Shown here: positions 59,142 through 64,000 of the stretch, in pieces
Numbering within the stretch: the first letter of the stretch is position 1
Layout: each line of letters starts with the position of its first letter
Assembly (NCBI RefSeq): GCF_002027705.1
Contig: NZ_MBTG01000013.1
Location: 62,001-126,000 of the forward strand
Direction of reading: 5' to 3'
DNA from: Paenibacillus ferrarius
GTDB taxonomy: Bacteria; Bacillota; Bacilli; Paenibacillales; NBRC-103111
Length of the DNA: 64,000 nt
The notes under the pieces: generated by a model
Database searches by the model: none
Told to the model about the DNA's origin: nothing
What the model saw: only the letters and a program-made list of their open reading frames with translations
Made by a program: the position numbers and the translations under genes

Positions 59142-59183
59142 AACACCCTCCTGAAAGGATAAAATCCTCTAGGATAAGGTGTT
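59142..59183 (-). terminator. Hairpin between the ABC permease and EIICB genes
   Basis: AACACC (59142-59147) pairs with GGTGTT (59178-59183) around an inner ATCCT/AGGAT-type palindrome, followed on the minus strand by CTTTCT. It may end ABC transcription or act as partial read-through. The EIICB -10 TATAAT (minus, 59128-59133) lies just beyond. Confidence 0.45.
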
Positions 59184-59207
59184 TTTTCTATGCTCTTCCA
59201 TATATTG

Positions 59208-60047
59208 TTATTTCACAGCTCCAGCGGTAATACCGGTTGCAATCTGGCGTTGGAAAATCATATATACGATCAATGTCGGAACCGTTGTGATCAGAAGGCC
59301 GGCGAATAACGGGCCCCACTCTGTGCGATATTGCATTTCTGCCTGCATCACAGCAAGACCGATTGGCAGCGTATACTTCGTTGGATCACTGTTAATAACA
59401 ACACCCAGGAAGTACTCGTTCCAGTTGTTCAGCATATTCGTAATCATAACCGTAATCAAGCCCGGTTGTGACAAAGGCAGCATGACGCGGAAGAATGTTC
59501 CGTAGTGGGAAGTTCCGTCAATAATGGCTGCTTCTTCAATCTCTTTCGGCAATGACTTATAGAACCCTACGAGCAAGAAAATACCAAAAGGAAGGTTCAG
59601 TGCCGCGTACACAAGGATTAATCCGATTAAAGAATCCGTCAAATGCAAATCACTCAACAAGAAGAACAGTGGAATCAAGGCAAGTGCGAACGGTATCATC
59701 ATCGAAGCAATGTAAATGGTATAAAGGAGTTTGCTTGCTTTAAAATCATACCTAGCTAAGATATAGGCCGTCATAGCAGCTAGGATCATACCAAGCAGGG
59801 TACTTCCAACCGTCACGACGATCGAATTTGTAAAATAAGTGCTAAAGTTATATTTACTCCAAACATAGGAGAAGTTTTCCCAAAGCAGCGGGAATTTCGG
59901 TAAAGCCCATGGGGCATTTAAGAAAAATTGCTCATTATTCTTGAGTGCATCGAGCAGTGTCCAAATCAATGGATACAGTACCGCTACGCTCCATATCAGA
60001 AGAATGATCCACACAAGCAGTTTAGCTAACGGATTTTTGATGACCAT
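59208..60047 (-). CDS. Carbohydrate ABC importer permease (MalG family)
   Basis: A 279-residue inner-membrane permease with six helices and the ABC2-type importer EAA loop GFYKSLPKEIEEAAIIDGTSHYGTFFRVMLPLSQPGL, which contacts the ATPase. N-terminal LAKLLVWIILLIWSVAVLYPLIWTLLDALK is typical of MalG partners. It follows the MalF-type permease after a 42-base gap. No ATPase gene is present, so it probably uses a shared MsmX-type ATPase encoded elsewhere. Confidence 0.92.
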   Translation of the reverse strand: MVIKNPLAKLLVWIILLIWSVAVLYPLIWTLLDALKNNEQFFLNAPWALPKFPLLWENFSYVWSKYNFSTYFTNSIVVTVGSTLLGMILAAMTAYILARYDFKASKLLYTIYIASMMIPFALALIPLFFLLSDLHLTDSLIGLILVYAALNLPFGIFLLVGFYKSLPKEIEEAAIIDGTSHYGTFFRVMLPLSQPGLITVMITNMLNNWNEYFLGVVINSDPTKYTLPIGLAVMQAEMQYRTEWGPLFAGLLITTVPTLIVYMIFQRQIATGITAGAVK

Positions 60048-60089
60048 ACGATGGCTCCCCCTTCTTCAGTATCAGGTTCTTAGATGACC

Positions 60090-60995
60090 TTAATGCATTT
60101 CGATTGTTTCTTGGCGCATCACACGCTGCAGGACAAGCGTCGTTATCAGTGAGATGATGAGAATCAACACGCCGATGGCTGCTCCGTAACCGAAATGATA
60201 TTGTTGAAATGCCATCCGATACAGGTAAGATCCCATTACTTGGGTCGTATTATCTGGCTGTCCGCCATTCGTCATCAACTGAACAATAACAAATGACCCG
60301 TTAAGTGTTGTTATCACGATATTGACAATAGAAACTTTAATTTGCTCCCAGATGAGCGGCATGGTGATATTGCGGAATTGCGACCATTGACCGGCTCCGT
60401 CTATATTAGCTGCCTCATAATAGGAAGCAGGAATATTCACGATTGCTGCAATCATCAAGATCATATAGAAACCAATACCTGCCCAAATGGTTGGAGGTAG
60501 AAGCATCCAGATTGTATGTTGAGTAAATCCTAGCCAAGTAATATCGACTTTTTCACTTGTAAAGAGCGACAAGAACGCGTTCAAGAATCCAATTTGCGGG
60601 TTGTAGATGAAATTCCAAAGCACACCGATAACAACAACCGAAATTACATTTGGAATAAAGAAGATCGCTCGGAAGAAGCCGGATCCCTTGAGGTTGAAAC
60701 GAGTTAATGCAACTGCGAAGAAAGTCGCCAAAATCATAATCCCAATGACTTTGCCAACAACTAGGAAGTAGTCATTCCCAATGGCTCTAAGAATAATGGG
60801 ATCTTTAAATAATTCTACAAAGTTATCGAAGCCAATAAAGGTACTATTCTCCGACATTCCTGACCAATCATAGAATGACTTCTGCAAAGCCTGTATAACA
60901 GGATAGATCGTAAATACACAGAAGAACAGAAAAGTCGGAATGATGAATGAAGCGATGAACAAATTCCGTTTCCACATTTTTGAGTTGGTCTTCAT
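60090..60995 (-). CDS. Carbohydrate ABC importer permease (MalF family)
   Basis: A 301-residue permease with six helices: FIASFIIPTFLFFCVFTIYPVIQALQKSFYDWSG, then FFRAIFFIPNVISVVVIGVLWNFIYNP and the EAA-loop PASYYEAANIDGAGQWSQFRNITMPLIWEQI. Partner of the MalG-type permease. The start (ATG, 60995) lies after an intercistronic hairpin (61025-61063) that separates it from the binding-protein gene. Confidence 0.92.
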   Translation of the reverse strand: MKTNSKMWKRNLFIASFIIPTFLFFCVFTIYPVIQALQKSFYDWSGMSENSTFIGFDNFVELFKDPIILRAIGNDYFLVVGKVIGIMILATFFAVALTRFNLKGSGFFRAIFFIPNVISVVVIGVLWNFIYNPQIGFLNAFLSLFTSEKVDITWLGFTQHTIWMLLPPTIWAGIGFYMILMIAAIVNIPASYYEAANIDGAGQWSQFRNITMPLIWEQIKVSIVNIVITTLNGSFVIVQLMTNGGQPDNTTQVMGSYLYRMAFQQYHFGYGAAIGVLILIISLITTLVLQRVMRQETIEMH

Positions 60996-61024
60996 TCTAT
61001 CCTCACCGTCCTATCATTAAAATG

Positions 61025-61063
61025 GCGGAGAACTCTAAGGCTTTCACCTCGCTAGTTCTCCGC
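61025..61063 (-). promoter_or_regulatory. Intercistronic hairpin in the ABC operon
   Basis: A perfect 10-bp stem (GCGGAGAACT, 61025-61034, with AGTTCTCCGC, 61054-61063) and a 19-base loop lies between the binding-protein stop and the permease start. No T run follows on the minus strand, so it is more likely an mRNA 3'-end stabiliser or partial terminator that favours the binding protein. Confidence 0.7.
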
Positions 61064-61080
61064 ACTGCTTCATTCAATTA

Positions 61081-62442
61081 TTATTTCTTTTGTTTCGCTA
61101 CAACGTCTGTAACACGTTTAACCCACTCTTCAGGCTTAATCGTTCCGATGGTCAAAGCTACTGTCGCATCTTGCATAGCTTTGTCTACGTCAGCCGCGAA
61201 GGACACGGTAGGTACAACAATGGTATCAGGGGAAGACAAGAATTTCGCTGCATCTTTTACAAAGTTAGGCGCTTTGGAAGAACTGATGTCACCTTTGATG
61301 TTGGAAGGCGCACCGCTAAGCTCTGCCCACTGAGAAGCTTGAGTTTTGGAGAATACGAACTGCATGAACGCTTTCGCTGCATCTTTGTTTTTCGCTTTTT
61401 TCGCAATAGCGAATGTCGAAGTTGACGTATTAGCTACCACTTTTCCACCTTTATCCTGCGTGATGGATGGGATGAATCCGAAGTCGAAGCTAGCTGGAAC
61501 GTCTTTCGCCATTTCGTTTGGCAGCCATAGACCGTTCGGGATGAAGGCATCTTTGTGTTGAAGGAATAAGGATTGGGAATCCGTGTGATTGATTTGTACG
61601 GATGCTTTATCGATGAATCCTTTGTCACGAAGTTGAACGATTTTGTCCAAACCTTTCAAGATTGCTGGACTTTTCCAAGCATCTAGGTTGTTTGAAGCCA
61701 TATCTTGCAGCAATTTGTAGTCGTTGTTGTTCGCCGATACAATCGCTGGATACAAGACAGAACCATTGATGTAGTAAGGGTATTTACCTGTATGAATGAA
61801 AGGATTAATGCCCGCTGCTTTAATCGTATCGCTGACTTTCAAGAAATCTTCGAAATCTTTAGGCTCAGCCCAACCTTTGTCTTTGAACAAAGCTTTGTCA
61901 TAGAAGATACCCCATGAACTCATAACGAATGGGATGTTGTAGATTTTGCCATCGTATTGCGGCGGTTGCTGCGCAAGCAGATCAAGAATTTTATCACCGT
62001 CAACGTTTTTCGCATCTTTCAGCCAGTCAGTCAAATCTTCCAGCTGACCGTCTGTCACCATTTGGCGATCGAACAACTCAGGTCCATCAATATATACGAA
62101 ATCAGGTGGGTTACCAGCGATCCAACGGGGTTTCATTTGTTCGTTGATTTTTGGTCCCGCACTTTCTTTAATTTTCAAATCAGGATTTGCTGCTTGGAAA
62201 TCAGCAATTACTTTTTTCCACCATTTGTCGCCATAACCGCCAACAAAGTACTGGATTTCAAAATCACCAGTTAATTTTTTGGCGCCCGCAGGTGTTGCCG
62301 TCGCAGCTGCTGTTGCTGCTGCCGTTGGCGCTGTTGTCGCTGCCGGTTTTGTTGTTTCTGTTGGTGATGCTTTACCACAGCCTGCAGCTACAAGTACCAT
62401 AGATGCAGCCAAGCCCATTGTTGACCATTTCTTCATATTCAT
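61081..62442 (-). CDS. Extracellular carbohydrate-binding lipoprotein (SBP family 1)
   Basis: A 453-residue ABC substrate-binding lipoprotein: signal and lipobox ASMVLVAAGCGKA (Cys about 22), an Ala/Thr-rich tether (TTKPAATTAPTAAATAAATATPAG), then a MalE-like two-lobe fold with FEIQYFVGGYGDKWWKKVIADFQAANPDLKI, KPRWIAGNPPDFVYIDGPELFD, NIPFVMSSWGIFYDKALF and AKAFMQFVFSKTQASQWAEL. Trp and Tyr-rich lobes suggest an oligosaccharide ligand. It is the first gene of the importer operon, with a long leader (about 62443-62690) carrying a terminator and RAT-like stem. Confidence 0.92.
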   Translation of the reverse strand: MNMKKWSTMGLAASMVLVAAGCGKASPTETTKPAATTAPTAAATAAATATPAGAKKLTGDFEIQYFVGGYGDKWWKKVIADFQAANPDLKIKESAGPKINEQMKPRWIAGNPPDFVYIDGPELFDRQMVTDGQLEDLTDWLKDAKNVDGDKILDLLAQQPPQYDGKIYNIPFVMSSWGIFYDKALFKDKGWAEPKDFEDFLKVSDTIKAAGINPFIHTGKYPYYINGSVLYPAIVSANNNDYKLLQDMASNNLDAWKSPAILKGLDKIVQLRDKGFIDKASVQINHTDSQSLFLQHKDAFIPNGLWLPNEMAKDVPASFDFGFIPSITQDKGGKVVANTSTSTFAIAKKAKNKDAAKAFMQFVFSKTQASQWAELSGAPSNIKGDISSSKAPNFVKDAAKFLSSPDTIVVPTVSFAADVDKAMQDATVALTIGTIKPEEWVKRVTDVVAKQKK

Positions 62443-62573
62443 GTGTTCATCTTCTCCCTTTTTTAATCTGATTGTTTGATTGTTATTTATGGAGTAGCGT
62501 GTAACTTCGGTTAAACTTGCCTAATGATTTGAGTGACCAACCCCTTTCATCCATTAAAAATCGGAAAAATAAA

Positions 62574-62628
62574 AAGGGCATAGTTATAGAAGAAAGTGTT
62601 GCTTTCCTTCTAATAACTAATGCCCTTA
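62574..62628 (-). terminator. Intrinsic terminator in the leader of the ABC importer operon
   Basis: An inverted repeat spans 62574-62628 (AAGGGCAT-AGTTAT-AGAAG pairing with CTTCT-ATAACT-ATGCCCTT) with a TGTTG loop near 62597-62601. On the minus strand it is followed by TTTTTATTTTT. It lies about 130 bases before the binding-protein ATG and downstream of the promoter at 62687-62715, so it would stop leader transcription unless prevented. Confidence 0.8.
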
Positions 62629-62641
62629 CGGTAACATGTTA
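62614..62641 (-). promoter_or_regulatory. RAT-like antiterminator hairpin
   Basis: On the minus strand this reads TAAC-ATG-TTA-CC-GTAA-GG-G-CAT-TA-GTTA: a short stem CC/GG with GTAA tetraloop, internal loop TTA/G, stem ATG/CAT, bulge TA, outer stem TAAC/GTTA. The arrangement GTTA-(stem)-GCA resembles the ribonucleic antiterminator core (GTTACTGC...GCAGGCA). Its 3' half (62614-62628) overlaps the terminator's 5' arm, making the two structures exclusive. The upper stem is shorter than usual, so this is a candidate. Confidence 0.4.
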
Positions 62642-62686
62642 TTAAAACTGACATATTTAATTGTTTCGCGTTTCTCGTGTGATTAA

Positions 62687-62715
62687 ATCTTACAACAAAA
62701 TGACATGGTCGTCAA
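62687..62715 (-). promoter_or_regulatory. Promoter of the ABC importer operon
   Basis: Minus-strand TTGACG (62710-62715) and TAAGAT (62687-62692) with a 17-bp spacer. Transcription would start near 62680, giving a 240-base leader before the binding-protein gene. I see no gene in 62443-62816. Confidence 0.65.
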
Positions 62716-62816
62716 TACACTTTTTTTTATTTTCTTTAACCATTCATATTCTATGAAGCACACTACTTATGCTATGATAGATCATATCTTTTAATCCTAG
62801 GAAAAGGGTGATTCTT

Positions 62817-62951
62817 ATGTCCAAACGCAAACCAATTTCTGTGAATCGCAAAGCCAAAGACGAAGTAAACAAGAAAGCAATCATTTGGACCGGATCCATT
62901 TTTCTTGTTGTTATAATCGCCATGACGTTACTGCTCATTTTGAACAAATGA
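62817..62951 (+). CDS. Small membrane protein of unknown function
   Basis: A 44-residue peptide: a basic N-terminal half (SKRKPISVNRKAKDEVNKK) and one membrane helix (IIWTGSIFLVVIIAMTLLL). GAAAAGGGTG precedes the ATG by six bases, and the composition is coherent. It is divergent from the ABC importer operon and its promoter shares that gap. The membrane-anchored basic tail is typical of small bacterial proteins, but nothing more specific can be said. Confidence 0.65.
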   Translation: MSKRKPISVNRKAKDEVNKKAIIWTGSIFLVVIIAMTLLLILNK

Positions 62952-63044
62952 CGCAGACAGAAATGATTGAATTCATCATATTTTGAATTGTAATCGCTTT
63001 CGCTTTTCTTGTCAAGAAATTACTTTTCAGCAATTTAAGACTTC

Positions 63045-63085
63045 ATACGGAAGCCGTCCGCAACCAATTCGGACGGCTTCCGTAT
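63045..63085. terminator. Strong hairpin between the small membrane gene and L,D-transpeptidase gene
   Basis: A perfect 16-bp stem (63045-63060 with 63070-63085, nine-base loop). The T content after it is modest on both strands, so termination efficiency is uncertain, but its location fits a shared terminator. Confidence 0.6.
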
Positions 63086-63098
63086 GTTTGCCTTACAA

Positions 63099-64000
63099 TC
63101 AATCCAGCCATTTATATTTCTTGCCTGGATTGTCATCCTTCGTTTGCAAAGGAAGCGTGAAAGACTGATCCGGCTTTCCTCTGCCAGCACCCGTTCCAGG
63201 CCCCCCTCCGCTCGGACTGCTGCTTCCCTCCGATTCCGGCGGCAATATCCCTTTGCCAATCGTCACTTTCGTTTCGTGAGGAACCATGTTATACAGTTCT
63301 TCAACGTCAGCTTGCAGCATACGAACACAGCCGTGCGACTCATCTTTGCCAACACTGGACGGTTTATTCGTTCCGTGGATGGCATACAGCGTATCCGACA
63401 AGGTCATTCCTCGGCTGCCGAACTCCCCATTGGATTTCCCATTCGGATTCCGAACCTTCTCGCTAATGACAAACTCACCTTGCGGTGTTTTTTCGGCTCC
63501 TAATCCAACCGGATATTTGCGTATAATAATGTTCCCGCTCACAAGCGCCAATTGATGTTTATCCGTATCAATCAGAATGCTGAGCGGTTCACGAAGCGGA
63601 TCAGCCGATGACTTCGGTTGCGTATTGGCGGGCGACGCTGGCTCTTTGGTCGTTTGTTGAGGTGTGTCCTTTGTCTCCGTTGCTGGTTTCGCATCCAGCG
63701 GCTTCCCAGACTTCGCACTTTCATTCAATCTACTAACAACTTGCGGAAATATTTCTTGCATCTCAGGCGTCAGTCCGGGCAGCAAGTTATCCGGGTATGG
63801 CTTGGTTAATTGCTCTGGCTTCTCAGGCATGGCGCCGGTTTTCTTCTGATACGCTTGGACGGCGCTTTGAAGAACAATCGCTTGTTCACGATCTCTCATC
63901 CAGGTCGTGATAACCGGGGTCAACGCCGTACTATCCGCAATCTGACAGGAACAAATCTGTGACTGATAATACTTAAGCTCAGCGGATTTCCCGCCTTCTG
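63099..64000 (-). CDS. L,D-transpeptidase (YkuD domain), 5' end beyond window
   Basis: The minus-strand frame is open past base 64000 (no stop and no convincing start in the visible region; the TTG at 63923 is internal), so the N terminus is missing. The visible 300 residues include a Gln/Glu-rich helical part, a Pro/Thr/Ala-rich linker and a YkuD catalytic domain: ILIDTDKHQLALVSGN, KTPQGEFVISEKVRNPNG, YAIHGTNKPSSVGKDESHGCVRM with the catalytic His and Cys. It forms 3-3 cross-links or attaches proteins in peptidoglycan, outside the membrane. The tail is Gly/Pro-rich (SGGGPGTGAGRGKPD). Confidence 0.88.
   Translation of the reverse strand, partial: EGGKSAELKYYQSQICSCQIADSTALTPVITTWMRDREQAIVLQSAVQAYQKKTGAMPEKPEQLTKPYPDNLLPGLTPEMQEIFPQVVSRLNESAKSGKPLDAKPATETKDTPQQTTKEPASPANTQPKSSADPLREPLSILIDTDKHQLALVSGNIIIRKYPVGLGAEKTPQGEFVISEKVRNPNGKSNGEFGSRGMTLSDTLYAIHGTNKPSSVGKDESHGCVRMLQADVEELYNMVPHETKVTIGKGILPPESEGSSSPSGGGPGTGAGRGKPDQSFTLPLQTKDDNPGKKYKWLD

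Noticed and set aside
59067-59183. RAT/terminator pair before the EIICB gene
   Set aside because: The hairpin lies upstream of the likely promoter and lacks the GTTAC...GGCA core.
62989-63002. Catabolite-responsive element
   Set aside because: TGTAATCGCTTTCG is one base off consensus, but it lies between two gene ends, not at a promoter.

Overview
The window reads as a chromosomal segment of an endospore-forming, low-to-mid GC Firmicute, most probably Paenibacillus or a close relative (inference from gene content: gerK-type germination operon, a YjcZ-type sporulation miniprotein, an S-layer-homology protein, GlcT/PTS, a Gram-positive RND pump, strong AGGAGG ribosome sites, many TTG/GTG starts). 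I saw no rRNA, tRNA, transposase, phage gene or CRISPR. Both end genes are cut by the window edges.

Layout. 1-1883: 3' part of a chondroitinase ABC-like polysaccharide lyase. 1.9-6 kb: a DUF1003 membrane protein, two small XRE regulators, and an MmyB-type regulator divergent from a FabF-like ketosynthase. 6.3-8.1 kb: operon of a UPF0173 hydrolase, a Dabb protein and a phosphoesterase. 8.2-9.9 kb: PadR regulator overlapping a HAAS-FtsW fusion that seems to lack the glycosyltransferase aspartate. 10-17.3 kb: standalone ATP-dependent DNA ligase, a repeat-rich gap, threonine aldolase, Rieske protein, APC permease, LysE exporter, MerR/TipAS regulator with a textbook 19-bp-spacer promoter, and a MATE pump. 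17.5-20.4 kb: sugar oxidoreductase plus isomerase/epimerase under a divergent AraC regulator.

20.4-28.8 kb: RND pump, its lipoprotein adaptor and a secreted beta-sandwich protein, preceded by an 11-bp-period direct repeat that the adjacent OmpR-type two-component system probably binds. 28.8-31.1 kb: queD-queE-queC, running into the two-component genes. 31.3-38.5 kb: nitroreductase, an unknown acidic repeat protein, a 29-residue YjcZ-like gene, a glycosyltransferase/TPR protein translationally close to a cadherin-like repeat surface protein, and a Cof-type phosphatase. 38.6-46.6 kb: SLH protein and a 2335-residue cysteine-containing multidomain secreted protein in one operon.

46.9-49.9 kb: two rRNA-modification enzymes and an anchored thioredoxin. 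49.9-54.1 kb: germination operon A-C-D-B. 54.3-56.6 kb: pyrD-sasB-DUF309. 56.8-62.4 kb: carbohydrate ABC importer (binding protein and two permeases, no ATPase), PTS EIICB and a BglG-family antiterminator; the ABC operon leader holds a terminator overlapped by a RAT-like hairpin, suggesting PTS-style antitermination of an ABC importer. 62.8-64 kb: 44-residue membrane protein and a truncated L,D-transpeptidase.

All calls come from reading the sequence and remembered family features; no database search was run.
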